The translations under genes were made by a program, and so were the position numbers. DNA of 64,000 nucleotides, taken from the NCBI GenBank assembly GCA_030374805.1, contig JARGSG010000035.1:248001-312000 (forward strand), given 5' to 3'. Origin of the DNA: Gracilaria gracilis (lineage: Eukaryota > Rhodophyta > Florideophyceae > Gracilariales > Gracilariaceae). Positions within the stretch are counted from its first letter, which is position 1. Every line of letters begins with the position of its first letter. Positions 25,181 to 37,030 of the stretch are shown here, one piece after another. The notes under the pieces are model-generated. The model worked only from the letters and a program-made list of their open reading frames with translations, was not told where the DNA came from and searched no databases.

Positions 25181-26745
25181 CACCTGGGGTGGCGTTGCAC
25201 TCCATCGGTGCACCGATGAAGCGCCACGACACCTCATTCCGCTGTCCCAGGCTGTCGTTTTAATTAATTGGAATTACATAATCTTTTTGGGATACCCGTC
25301 CGGGATGGTGTAGCGCTCCATCGACGCGGCGAGGGAGCGCAATGAGGCCCCAGTCTACTGTTCTACTTATGCTTGCTAGTAACAACGCGTATAGCTCCAC
25401 ATTTATTTAGTTCCGTATCTCTCGCGTCTTCAAGCTTTCCTTAACATCTCTTTGACTCAATCACGTGCAATAGATGAAGTACCACTTTCCCTTCATCCCC
25501 TCTCCGTGCGCCCTGAAAGATAAAGCTGGAGTTCTTGTAGGTCTGCTTTGTCGGCGTGTCGCCCAGGGAACCCATTATGCGACACGCAATTGTGCATTGA
25601 CGCGGTGGACGGTAGACCGAGGTGAATTGTGGTTCATGAATGCAACAATGAAGCGCCATTGCACTCCTGGCCACTGCCCAGTCGTCGTGTTTTCCGAAGA
25701 ATGTAATACGAACCTTTCCCTAAGGGAATGAAACTTTTACTCTTTTACTCTTCCACCAAGATATTGGTCTTTCTAAAATCCAAGTAATAATAAAAACATA
25801 TATAGCAATAAAGTTGTTTCAATTCTACACTAACGTCACAGGGGCGAGTGTCTGGCGCGGACACCGTCCGCTCGATACATATCGCTGCATAGCCGTAGGT
25901 GAAACATGCGCATCTCCACAGACTACTGTCACGCACGAATGCTCGTGCGCAAACATCATATAAGTCATTCTTTTACAGAATTGGCTCACATGAAGTTAAA
26001 TCCTTCTTCACAAGGACTTTGAGCCTAGTAAGACACTTATGGGGCTGCATTTATTAGTCACGTTAGTATAGTGAGCATTGCGGCGGATGCTCTTGAAACA
26101 CCCTTTATTAGTGTGTTAGGGTGGTTTTGAATCCCTCCAAACGCATCTAGGACCGTCGGTCTAGACCACCCGCCTGACAGCGGACCCGGGTTTCGCGGCG
26201 CTTCATCGGTGCACTGATGAAGCGCCACTGGACATCGGTCCGCTGTCCAAAAAATTAAAAATTTTTTTTGCCCTGCCGCCCCGGTCGGTTCCGAATATCT
26301 GTATCTGGGGCACAAGTGCTACTACTACTGGATATCGCGTTTGCAGAAACATCGCAGCCATGTACAACTAACTCCCGTTCGGATCTGTTTCACAGCCCCC
26401 TGTACTACATTCTTCAGTAGCTTACGCAGGTCGGTTGCCTTCCATACGGCTTGGGTGTCGTGGCGCTTCATCGGTGCACCGATGAAGCGCCACGACACCT
26501 GGGTCCGCTGTCAACGGCGCGCTGGTGGTTCCAAGTATGCCACCACCCAAGCTCCATAGCTCACGGCCCGTGGAGAGCAGGCCGGAGTGCACATTGGCTT
26601 CATTGCTCATGGCACGTTGACGGTGTCATGTGTACAAACAACACACGTTTATCACTCACGGCGCGTTGCGACAGCGGACCGGACTGACGTGGCACTTCAT
26701 CGGTGCACCGATGAAGGGCGACGCTACCCCAGTCCGCTGTCCAAG
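25181..26745. repeat. Dispersed relatives of the palindromic satellite
   Basis: Palindromes of the same type (GCACCGATGAAGCGCCAC and its mirror) are centred near 25210, 26210, 26476 and 26705. The copy at 26460 is followed by satellite linker (GGTGGTTCCAAGTATGCCAC). The one at 26689 is preceded by linker-like CACGGCGCGTTGCGACAGCGG. Two more degraded forms are near 25300-25350 and 25600-25680. The cluster looks like a dispersed and eroding array, with about 230 bp between the last two copies. Confidence 0.75.
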
Positions 26746-27380
26746 GCTGGAAGCAGTGCGCCAGAAACTTCTTTTATTTATGTATTGCCTAAAAATTGTT
26801 GTGCAAGTGTGCTATAGATTATATGAGCTTAATGCTTCTTTGTAAATGGTGCACGAATATGCTCCAAAATACGATTTACGCACGGGATACACGTTAAACT
26901 AATATTGAGCGGACATGATGAAATAGAAGGTAGTGAATGAGAGAGAGTGATACAACGAAGGGAGAGAGTGGAATGGAAGATATAGATGATGGAGAGGACG
27001 AGTACGAAAATGAAAATAAAGGGATGTTAGGTGGCCGTGATAAAAATAAAGAAAGGGATTACGAAGATGGACAGACGCTAATAGATGACGAAGATGAGTC
27101 GTTTTAATATATGGCCTGTGTTGTTGGGTGTGTTCTTGATAGAGGTTTGACGCGAAATGTGAACACATGATTTGTTTGAACGGTGACGTAAAGAGAATTG
27201 AAGAACAAAAATGGGTTAATGTGCATGGGCTGAGGAGTGTTTGTGTGTATACACGGAATATAAGGTTCAAAATTTGTTCTAATTACTAAAGAATGTCATT
27301 TCCAACAACAGTGTCAGAGTTGGTGTGGAAAGTGGTAGGATTCTGCCTTTTGGCTAATTCTTCATCTGCGGAGGTGAGAT
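26746..27380. other. Intergenic, no gene recognised
   Basis: Purine-rich plus strand (GAGAGAGAGTG-type runs near 26935-27090). A minus-strand open frame here is low-complexity (Tyr, Leu, His, Ser) and not credible. Confidence 0.4.
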
Positions 27381-28088
27381 AAAAGTAAAAATTCTGGATT
27401 CATACTCCGAGAAGGGGGCTGGGAAGGTAATAAGGGTGTTGCTGTATTCTATAATGGATTCCACTGTAGCGGGGATATTGTAGGAGAGTCATCTGTTTAA
27501 GGTAGGTATCGCTAGAAGCTTCTTAAAAACAGTTGAGACAATGCTTTTGTACTCGGTGGCCACTTGATGCATGGTAACGAATCCAAACGAAGAACCGACG
27601 AGATTGAAGGAAGAGATCTCAACTGGCTTTTGGTAGTAAGACTAGGGAGAGGCTTGTTCGTCGACGATAGTGCAATTAAGAACTGCATTCCAGAGGGTTT
27701 GAGCTATTGCAAGAGCCTCTTTTCCGGTGGCTGTGGTTAGAGTATTGAGAGAGGGAGGCACGATACCATCCTGTGGGGAAGCGCCGACAGCAGTAATGGC
27801 GATGTAAAGAGCGGCTCGTATGCAATGCTCAATTCTGTATTGGGAAAATATGGGAACAATGCGACCATTCTGGATAAAGACCAAGTCTTCTATACATGGT
27901 GCCAGGCAAAATAGAATTACTCTTTTGAGAAGGTCGTTCGTGCCACAGAAGAAGATTGGACCTTGGGGAAGGCAATCTGGAGAAATGAATTCTTCGATGG
28001 AGAGAAAGTTATCCCTAGAAGAAATAAGCATGTGAAATAGAATGCAAGAGGAATACATCCGGTAAAAATGGGTATGTGAAGAAAGCAA
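27381..28088 (-). pseudogene. Unrecognised protein remnant
   Basis: The minus-strand frame 28088-27642 (148 codons) reads FCGTNDLLKRVILFCLAPCI and NGRIVPIFSQYRIEHCIRAA, ending at a stop. Comparable sequence continues downstream (NLVGSSFGFVTMHQVATEY, then NIPATVESIIEYSNTLIT). The PATVES block faintly resembles PATMDS of the copia-like gag-region frame at 45870-46271, so this might be a retrotransposon gag fragment. That is weak evidence, and no domain is recognised. Confidence 0.3.
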
Positions 28089-28117
28089 ATAGAGAGCAAG
28101 AAGAACATTTATTTTGA

Positions 28118-29944
28118 GTGCTTTATTTTAATCGAATGCAATTGGAGTGCCCTTTAGCCGGAACAGGCAAAGTTACCTCAGCCGCAGCGCTTCTGCTCAT
28201 TTCTGGAGCAGAGAAGCACCAAAATTTGCAGCGCCAGATGCCGCTCACATTGCGCGCAATGGCATCGGAACTGTCAGCAGTGGCTTCCATGAAATCTTCC
28301 TACATCCAATCTGCTGCTAATTCTACTCCTGGTCCGAATCCCCTCGCACCACGATCGAACTCTGAACCCATTCTTGCAAACGGTATCACACCCGGAGAAC
28401 AACAGGCTTCGAATGACCGCAATCCTAACAAACCCCGTCGCCCGTTGCGGTTTTCAATCCCGACGAGAGCACTTCCACAAAGTGCCAACCAAAAAGCCGT
28501 CAAATCGGACAAAGCTGTTGGGGTGTCTGCGCAACCGTCTATACAGCACCAGCAGCATCTCAGTGCGTTCATGCTTTCCGAGCGGGTTCGTACCGTGCGA
28601 TTTACCAAGCCGGAGGCGGATGTTGCTGCTGATTATACACGGGCTAAGGTTTTGTGCAAACATACCGTGCGATTGGGAGGGCATGTGCTAGAGAAGGCGA
28701 AAGGCGAACTTCCTCTGCAGACTACGAAAGTCAGCAAGGGAGGCATACCGGCGATGGTTGTGCAGTTGCTTCGCTCTGTGGATGGATGACTAGAAATAAT
28801 ATATGTTTGGTCTTCCATGGGAGAAAAGAACCATGATTACTACCGGAATAGTGTCGCCAACGTCGCAGAAAATCATCTCCTCATAAACCAAGTCAAGTCT
28901 GTCGTTGGGAGAGAAGGCTATATTTGCACCCAAGATTATAGCCAAGAAGAGATGCTTCTAATGCAGAAGCAGAAACGAATCAATCAAATCAATCAGAGCC
29001 GACAGGCGGCTGCAGCTCACAATGCCAATGCGCAGAAGCAACAAGTTCCGCGCTTTGCGTATAATGCAAAACAACTCTAGGAACATCTAGTCAATGGTGT
29101 GCCTGCCCATGTTGTAGGAGACGCTAGCAATAATTCCGTGGTGGATGTTATGCAAGCTCAAGGTCGTGACGAACATTCAAAGGCAAGGTTGATAAAAGAG
29201 AATCAGAAGCTAATGCGAAGTCAGCAAATGCGGAAGCGAAGGCAGCAGCAGCAACAAGAACAACACCATCAACATCACCAGAAACAAATACGTCGTCAGC
29301 AGCAGCATCAAGATTTGAAGGAGCAGATTCAGCGTCAAGGTCACCTACACCCGATCATGCAGCACCAGCAACCCACAATCCGTGCCAGAGCGCAGGTACC
29401 GCATATGGGAAGAATGGACAAGAACGGGATGAACATTCATCAACCAGCTGGGTCGATTACAAATCAGATACAAGCTATGGTCTCCAAAGGGCTTGGGCAA
29501 GCGGGAAGCAATGTGCAAATATCACAGGGATTGATTGATTCCACGGGATTGCCTAACCCAAACATTTCCAACTTGGGTATGTCAACCAATATGCCTCACT
29601 CTCAAATGTTCCAACCACAACAAATTCACCAGCTACAGCAGCAGTTGCGACAGCAACAACAACTGCAACAGCAACAACGAGGCCTTATAGGGCATGCCGG
29701 TCACGCACCCAACTCGTATGGTCGTGGGGCTAACCTGAGCGCGTTTATGGCGCAGAACCCTCAGTCGCGTGGTTTGCCCGGAGGATGGCCTGGTGCAGCT
29801 AGTTTCGGAGGTACGGCAGGTGCAGATGCTGGGAGAGGTGTTGCAGCGACATCGATTGTTGGGGCAAATGGTGTGAACGCAGCAAGATTGCAGGCTCAGT
29901 TTACTGGCGAGAACATTGATCATTCTGCCCTTGGAAAGCGGTAG
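28118..29944 (+). pseudogene. Glutamine-rich protein gene with two in-frame stops
   Basis: One frame runs from 28118 to a TAG at 29942, interrupted only by TGA at 28787-28789 and TAG at 29078-29080. The N-terminal 220 residues include RVRTVRFTKPEADVAADYTR and a basic, probably folded patch. The middle part has many Gln, His and Arg (QQQQQEQHHQHHQKQ near 29240-29290). The C-terminal part is Gln/Asn/Gly-rich with LQQQLRQQQQLQQQQ near 29640. Poly-Gln proteins of this form are often transcription co-regulators, but nothing here proves that. No frameshift in 609 codons suggests recent inactivation, a wrong base call, or readthrough. Confidence 0.5.
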
Positions 29945-31268
29945 GTACCCGTTCTTCCAACATTCTCGTCGGAAAGCAACATGAACTACTCGAAAGAACG
30001 ATTTGAAGTTTGGATAACAGTGACAAAAGCAGCATCAGACTATTCAACGAATGGTATGTTACAGGGGGCTAAAGAGGTGTCCATTGAAGAGTCTGCTCAT
30101 ACTGCTGGTGTCTCCTCGGAGCACATATTGCAATCGTAAACTACCACCATTGTCGCAGCGCAGAACTAAAGTGTGGGGGATATAACCTTGTAGCTTACAA
30201 TGCTGTGATCGCGAATCCTACTACCGGGTAGACCATCATATTTTTATGTACAGGAATTCTTTTAACTACATACACTATGGTCTGAAACACCAGCCCTCTT
30301 GCATCTCTCTCTCTCTCTCTCTTTCTCTGATACGAGCGCGGTAGTCTAATTTGCATCTCTCGGGCGCTTCGCGTGATTCCTTTTCTATTTATAGGCCTGA
30401 GAAACGATCAGAGTCAGATCATTCGACATCCCACGTCACAGCTTTGCGTAGATATTGAGGTACGCTCGATTACATTACGGTTTTGCTACCGAAAAGTACG
30501 ACGGTACATACAGGGCAAATGCTTCACAGCCACTTGTTGCACTGTGTCGACAACTCCGATTCGGCTGTGACATCCGTGCAGCTAAAGCGGAGCAGCTCAA
30601 AGAAGAGGTCACATAAGACGATTGCTCTAGTGCCCTGCAAGGATGTCGTCGTGGTACGGGTGGTGGTGTTGACGACAAGTAACGAACGATCTTCATGACC
30701 AAAATTCCGCATATGTCCAAAACAATGGGACGTTGAGGATGCCTCGCAATGATGAGATTCTGGTATCGTGTTCGGTGTAATTCTTACACTGTTACACTTG
30801 ACATGTCCCTCACAACAGGGTATAAACGCTCGAAAAAGCTTAACCCCATCATCACGTAACCACAGATCGACAACAGCAAACAAAGATTCCTTGTGGCCAA
30901 AGTTCAGTTACAATTGTAGAAACCAGTTTGTGGTCTGCCTCCCTCACCGCTTGTAAACGGTAGAACGTTACCTGAAGATTGGTGTCCCATGTAGGGTGAG
31001 GATTCCAAGCGTAGGTGAAATGAAATAACTTGTAGGGTAGCAAAGCATGACATCACGTTAGCCGTATCAGTGTCTCACCTTTTAAGACGTCAGCGTCAGC
31101 CGGAATAGGGACACAGCAGCCGGTGCTCCAACAAAGCCTATCTTGTTGTTTGTGCTTGACACTATCTATGTTTGCCACTGCGGACCGCTCCATTCTCTTG
31201 GCCTGCCGATTGCACATGGACAACGCAGATACGCAGGCCAATTGCCGTGTTGGACAACAGTAGTCGAG
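29945..31268. other. Intergenic with a CT microsatellite
   Basis: A CTCTCTCT run lies at about 30305-30326. No gene recognised. Confidence 0.5.
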
Positions 31269-32377
31269 CTATGACGTCCAAGTTTGAGCAAGTTTGTTGT
31301 CAAGAAATGGTTCGATTCGACGATCAAATAGACCAAAGATACCTCCAGTGTGGACGAAAAGTATCTTTGAGTCGCTCTTAAATAAGCAGTTGTCGGTCTC
31401 CCTTAAATTCCTTATCAATCCATACATTGCCCTCAAAGTGTACACCAAGTCAAGCACAATTCCTGTGCCACGCGATATCCGTAAACCCAACTCAATCTCT
31501 TCATCCGTGCTCCGGGCGTATCCCAATCCCTTGGCCTCCAATATATTCAGAATCTTCTCCGCTTCCACTTCGTGGGAGAGTTGTAGTTTTGCAAGCATTT
31601 CATTAAGATGTCCATAGAAATAGGCAGCAGAGTCACACAAGGTGATGGCATGGACGCGAACTGGGCTCCCTGCAAGGTAATTAGCTTTCGCAAGGCCACT
31701 GGCTGTCCCTCCAGAACCCACAGCAACAACCACGTCGGTGATCTGGTCTTCAATTCCCTGCGATAAAAGTTCATCAAAAGCTTCAATGTAGTCCCATACA
31801 CTGATTTCATCAGATCCACCAATGCAGATCAAATACGCGCGCCGTTGTTCGCGCGCCGTTGTTCGTGAAGAATCTCCCGCTGCAGCTTCTTCATATTTGG
31901 GAGCCAGCCCGCAAGGTATGAGACAAGACGAACCAGACGCCTCTGGACACCAAGCATCTTGTGAAACAAGACGTTTCCATCCGCACAGAGCTTTTCCAGG
32001 AATTCATTGTCCCTTGTTTGCAGAAACACATGCGCATGAAGGCCAAGTTCTTTGGCTACGACTGCGGTGGCGCTAGCGTGGTTAGATTCCACGCCACTGG
32101 CCGTGGTCAAAGTGTTGCATCCCTTCGATAGCGCGTCTTTAACAATGAACTCCAGCTTTCGAATCTTGTTGCTCGACATGGCCGAGCCTGTCGTGTCGTC
32201 TCGCTTGATGTAGAAGTGAATGTTGGGCGGCAGGCCGGGCACGGCGCGGTGAAGGTCCCACGCGTGGATTGGGGTTGGGCGCTTTGCCAGATTGAGCTTT
32301 ATGGGAAGGGCAAGATGCGCGATGCGCTTTGCGAACGATAGCGGGTTGTACGGCGACGGTGACCTAGTAGAGTTCAT
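31269..32377 (-). pseudogene. D-cysteine desulfhydrase/ACC deaminase-like gene, broken by a 14-bp duplication
   Basis: This is a fold-type II PLP enzyme of the D-cysteine desulfhydrase/ACC deaminase family, which releases sulfide or ammonia from D-cysteine or ACC. The N-terminal part (32377-31829) has FYIKRDDTTGSAM, SSNKIRKLEF (the PLP lysine context) and GVESNHASATAVVAKELGL. The second part has ICIGGSDEISVWDYIEAF, VVAVGSGGTASGLAKANYL (phosphate-binding Gly-rich loop) and ILFVHTGGIFGLFD. The two frames are separated at 31837-31864, where GCGCGCCGTTGTTC is present twice in tandem. The total is 1109 nt. Subtracting 14 gives 1095, an exact 365 codons, so the duplication alone accounts for the break. 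Desulfhydrase is preferred over ACC deaminase only by general resemblance. Confidence 0.85.
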
Positions 32378-33817
32378 GGCGGGTGATGTATGAATGCAGG
32401 GGGGTGTAGCGCGACGGCAGCTGTAACCATTACTCGATCATCGAGCGCGTTCGGCAAAGGGTATGCGATGAAAACGGTTTGTTCAAGGTGGAAGGCAGCG
32501 GGTTTGTCGCAACGGGTTTGTCGCAACGGGTTTGCCATTTTCGAGGGTTTGGGCCAGTTGTGGTAAGACTGGTGTTTGTTTTCACGTGTTTGGTTGAGTG
32601 GTGGCCAGTTCCAATATGTGCAGGGGATATTGTTGCTGGTGAGTGTGTGCTCCAGAACAAAGAATGGCTCAAGCTGAGATGACACGCGGCGCTGGTGAAA
32701 GATGGCACGATGCGAGGAGAGCTGTGTCATTCTACAAAATGTATAGATACTGTAGCATGAAGCGAAATTGTAAGGCGCTCCAAAATTGTGATGGACACAG
32801 CTGGAGATCAAGAGTGATGCAAGGTGCAATTGTTGAAACTTTGAACATGACTAGCACCGTGGCTAGGAGCAATGCATCTATGCACGATCGCATTGTAACG
32901 GGGAAGAGGAACGCTAGTAGTTGAATTGTGCGGCGCATAGCACAAGTAGGATGGATGTAACCGAATGAAAGCTTTAAAAGAGCCATAATGGTGCAGGGGT
33001 GTATATACATGTGCCATCACGAGCAAAATTGGACATGCACGCGCTGGAAAGGGTAGCCCTCGGTTAACGTTCCTACCGTTGGTAAACGCTAACACAACGA
33101 CAGTTGGAGAATGTGCAGTGCGGCGAAACGCTGCTTTGCTCTAAACAGACACTGAAAGGCGGCAAGTGTACGCGGGCTCGTAATCGGACGAGGCACAATT
33201 GAGAGCGGCAGCATCGACGCCATCAAGACATGAGCCACGACATCGGGCTCAAGGAGGAAAGTTTCGGAAGGTACCAACGGTATATACAAGGCAAGCACGG
33301 GGTGAAGAGTCAGTCGTTCAGAGGAGGGATGAGCGCGCCGGGCGGGGAAAGGTGAATTACAACGGGGGGAGTTGACGCGACGTTGCTTCACGGGGTGGTG
33401 CTTAGCCCAGAAAGGCGCGTCAAAAATAACGACAAAAAGCTGTTTTGGCGCTGTTTCGTCACACACGCCGCCACGTAGATAGCGGCATAGCCGGCTGCGC
33501 TCCACAAATGGCCAAAGCTATCCGCCACGACAGTAAGCCGATGGCGGCGGAGCCCATCAGCTTCGTTGCTGGTTGCGTTACCGCCGCAACCCGGCTGATG
33601 TGACATCACTCATTGTGTTGGAGCTCTTCGGCCGCGGGACGCGACGGCGAGCCATTCGATGCATGTCTAACTCCACCACACCGCCTTTCAGTTTGCAACT
33701 CTCTGCTATCGATAAGCGTTTGCTGCCCTCCTGCACCCCACCTCCCACCATCCTCGATCCTCTTCGTCTACGGGAAAGAGACGCCGATCCCGTGCGCACA
33801 CTCCTTCAACCGCGCCC
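32378..33817. other. Intergenic with a 14-bp tandem repeat
   Basis: CGGGTTTGTCGCAA occurs twice in tandem and once partially at 32499-32534. Otherwise only short overlapping frames without recognisable domains. Confidence 0.5.
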
Positions 33818-35069
33818 GTGGTGCACCACGCGCCCGGAGCGAGCGACGCCAAATTGTACGATGTGTCCGGTCTGCGCACAGTACGCTGCACGCAAATCTC
33901 TCCATCGGCGCGCGCCCCACCGCCACGCAGACGCGCGCCCATCGCAAGCTGGAGCTCCAAGACGCCCACACCGATGTCATTCAATACATTTTGTTTCCGA
34001 CAATGTCGCAGCGAATCGAGCAATCGGTGGACGGCCGTTACACCTTCGCGTCCAGAACGAACCGTCCTCAAACTCACGTGTTCGACACACACGACCTGTC
34101 GCACAAGTTCAAGCGCCACGCCAGCACCGATATTGTACACTTTCAAATCCTCGAGTCCTACTGGCGCAAGTTTGTCCTACTCACGTCCGACCGCAACGTC
34201 GACCTTCACTCGCCATTCGAGAGCCACTACAGAATGCGCGTCCCGCGCTTCGGCCGCCATATGATGCTGCACAACGCAAGCGGCGATCTCTTTTATGTGG
34301 CGGAGGCGCCGATGTGTGGCAATTGGACCTGGAGCAGGGCCACTTTCTAGCCCAAATACCTACCCTTTCCGGGGCGAATGGCGGCAACAACGTGTGCGCT
34401 ATAAGCCCCGTCAACGCCCTGCTTGCGTTCGGCGGAGAATCTTGACTGCTGGACATCTATGGTTCGCGCACGGTCGGCCGGACGCAAACAGCCGGGGCCA
34501 CCTTGGACGTGGCTGCCGCCCTCCGACACCACGGGCCGTACAAAGGTCACCGCTTGCAGGTCACCAACTTGTGATTTGAAGAGTGCGATGGAGTGTCTCT
34601 GGCTGTCGGCTGTAGCGCCGGCTACACGCTGCTGTTGGACCTGCGCTCGCCGCGGCCGCTGCTCGTGAGAAATCACGGCAAAGGGCTTGACGTGCACAGC
34701 GTGCGTCTGCACGATGACGGCAAGCACTTTATCACGGCCGACGGGCGCAGTGTCAAGATGTGGTAGCGGAAGAGTGGCACTAATATGGTGGCCATCGAGC
34801 CAAACTTGGACGTGAAGGACCTGTGCGTGATTGGTGGCTCCGCCGTGATGTGCATAGCGTTGGGTATGCAGCGCGTGAAGACGTTCTACATCCTCGCGCT
34901 CGGCAACGCGCCTAAGTACTGCGCATTCTTGAACGCCTCCTATTATGAATGGGAGGACAGCAAAGACCTGAAACGGACGCATGCTCTGGATGGACCTGAC
35001 GTCGAAAAGGTGTACGAAGAAGGCCTTTACTTAAGGAAAGGCAGACGAACGTTGATTACCCAGACGTGA
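33818..35069 (+). pseudogene. NOL10: NOL10/ENP2 pseudogene
   Basis: ENP2/NOL10 is a nucleolar WD40 protein of the small-subunit processome. The pieces run in order: AKLYDVSGLR (about 33845), then in another frame LELQDAHTDVIQYILFPTMS, PQTHVFDTHDLSHKF, VHFQILESYWRKFVLL and RVPRFGRHMM. After a frame change near 34305 follow WQLDLEQGHFLAQIP, NNVCAISPVNALLAFGGES, LLDIYGSRTVGRTQT, FEECDGVSLAVGCSAGYTLL, HFITADGRSVKMW and YCAFLNA. In-frame stops lie at 34443 (TGA), about 34570 (TGA) and about 34764 (TAG). The last third of the protein is missing. Together with RRP5 this makes two broken processome genes in the window. Confidence 0.8.
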
Positions 35070-35325
35070 CCGCGTTTAGTTTCATGTGAAGCATGCTGCG
35101 CCGACGATTTACTGTGGCAGCTGTCAACTGCAAAACGCTTCTCTCTAAGCGCAGGAACAATGACTGGCACTCAGTGACGGGGTTAGACCCACGTATGGTG
35201 CTGACGTATTGTGCAACGCAGCGTGAGAAGCGTTTTCCAGACTCCCCAAGAACGCTGTGAACATGATATTCCAAGAGGGTGAATTGGAGATGTACGATAA
35301 ATACCAGTTCGTTCCACACAATGAG

Positions 35326-36726
35326 CTACTTGGGCTTGGGTTGGGTCATTTGACAGGCACCAAACTGCTCGCGCCGTACATCCACCATAGATCTTGATGG
35401 TGCGAAATGACGAGGCCTCTTTCCAAGGCGCCCAGAGCCACGGGGACATATTTGCGAAATACTTTTCTTCTTGTTGGGGGCCGTGTGGTTAACGTTTCTA
35501 ACTTCACTTTGTCTAGTCGAATCGTAGTTTTGAAGGATGTTCGTTGTTGTCCTTCCATTAAGGTGCCTCAACAGGGCACTGGTTGGCGATACGCCCATAG
35601 TACGTGGCACATAATTGTTCTGTCCAGGTATACTTCTCTGCATTGGAATAAGACTCTCTGACACGGTTCTATTTCCCCCGGATACTGTCGACTGAATGGA
35701 AGTACCTTCTTGGGTTCTGATGAGGGGAGTAGGATCGCTTGATTGGCGCTCAAAAGAAGCGTACTCATGAGCCCTAGTAAATATTTCTGGTAACGGGGTC
35801 TCGGAGGCAGCATACTCTTCCACGCATCTGTTCTGTATAGATGGAATTTGACGAGTAAGTGGGACATCGTGAACATTCGAAGCATCTTTGGGTTCTGTGC
35901 TCTGCTGTGCTGATAACTGGTTGCAGCCAACAGGTCTGTGCCTCAAAGGTGAGACATGCTCACTTTCATATTCTGCTTGTGACCAAGGTGCATGTGGACG
36001 ACGTGCAAAAGAAACGGATGGTTCCATATCGAATGATGTTTCTCTCGCCCTTATTTCAGATTCTTGCTGTGCGACAAATACTCGCTCCAATCTTTCGTTT
36101 TCAATTAAGCAAACCGCATTTGTCATTCGGGCTGGGTCTCCGACCGCACTGCGTGGAACGTCAGGCTGTCGAGCTCTCAATTCATCATCATCAATGAGTA
36201 CTTCATGACGTCTTGTAAGTTTCTTCTTTCCAGTACGCAACTTTGACTTCATTTTCTGTTTGGAGAGCTCCCGCAATGGCCAGTAGTACGCCCCTTGTGC
36301 AAATACATTGAGTTCTTGCAAACCGGCCGCCTCTCGAATGATCATCTCACAGTTTCTTTTCTCTTTTTCACAAGCTTCTTTCCAGGTGCAATGACCGTAG
36401 AGGTCGGGAATATCTTCAAGACAATGCATCGCATCACCGTTTATGACGTCATCTGGGACATCAGGTTCGAACTGAAGGTACTTTGGTCCATTTGCTTGTT
36501 CGTTCAACTGGTGTATTTTATTTCTCAAATAAGTGGCAACATTGAACACCCGTACGTAATCTCGTCCTTGAACAGGTTTTCGGATTGGAGGAAGATATGA
36601 ACGCGGTAGTAGTCTGCTAACATCTATGGTCGAATGATCAACTTTCTTCTCAAGATTGCGCACGATTTTAAACTGGTCCTCCAGCAACACACGTATTTCT
36701 CCAAGCTGGTTAGAGATACTCGCCAT
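35326..36726 (-). CDS. Accessory ORF of CACTA-like unit 2 (466 codons)
   Basis: An uninterrupted frame starts MASISNQLGEIRVLLEDQFK. Residues 1-40 are predicted coiled coil (LVLL, FKIVRNLEKK). A central region with EACEKEKRNCEMIIREAAGL and KMKSKLRTGKKKLTRRHEV is followed by a long Ser/Pro/Arg-rich, probably disordered tail. It is divergent from the transposase that begins about 300 bp away (37031), the same arrangement as unit 1. Sequence resemblance to the unit 1 accessory ORF is not evident beyond a helical N-terminus and basic middle. It is open, unlike its neighbours, so it may be under selection or young. Family not recognised. Confidence 0.6.
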   Translation of the reverse strand: MASISNQLGEIRVLLEDQFKIVRNLEKKVDHSTIDVSRLLPRSYLPPIRKPVQGRDYVRVFNVATYLRNKIHQLNEQANGPKYLQFEPDVPDDVINGDAMHCLEDIPDLYGHCTWKEACEKEKRNCEMIIREAAGLQELNVFAQGAYYWPLRELSKQKMKSKLRTGKKKLTRRHEVLIDDDELRARQPDVPRSAVGDPARMTNAVCLIENERLERVFVAQQESEIRARETSFDMEPSVSFARRPHAPWSQAEYESEHVSPLRHRPVGCNQLSAQQSTEPKDASNVHDVPLTRQIPSIQNRCVEEYAASETPLPEIFTRAHEYASFERQSSDPTPLIRTQEGTSIQSTVSGGNRTVSESLIPMQRSIPGQNNYVPRTMGVSPTSALLRHLNGRTTTNILQNYDSTRQSEVRNVNHTAPNKKKSISQICPRGSGRLGKRPRHFAPSRSMVDVRREQFGACQMTQPKPK

Positions 36727-37030
36727 TATCGTTGAAACCAGATCGGGGCTGCCAGGAACAGATGAACACGTCAGAAGAGGTAGTGACCTTCGATGGGTTA
36801 CAATTCAAAGAGTGTGCATACAGCAAGACACTTTTTCGGTTAAAGAAGGTAAGACGCTGACCATATTGACACTACAGTTTCGTTTCGTCTGTGTATTTAG
36901 CTAAGTTTCGTAACTTTCTATGATATATTCACCTTTTCACATCGTACGTAGTATTTAGCGTCCCCGCACAAGCCAGGTATGTTCAACACAACTGCGCTAC
37001 GACTAACAAACCAACTTGTCAAGACTAACA
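36727..37030. promoter_or_regulatory. Divergent intergenic region between accessory ORF and transposase
   Basis: About 300 bp separates the two start regions and probably contains both promoters. No specific box is identifiable. Confidence 0.3.

Noticed and set aside
26899-27270. 123-codon minus-strand ORF (Tyr/Leu/His/Ser-rich)
   Set aside because: Low-complexity translation of a purine-rich strand with no conserved-like blocks.
31294-31617. Plus-strand ORF opposite the desulfhydrase-like gene
   Set aside because: Shadow; the minus strand carries the recognisable PLP enzyme blocks.
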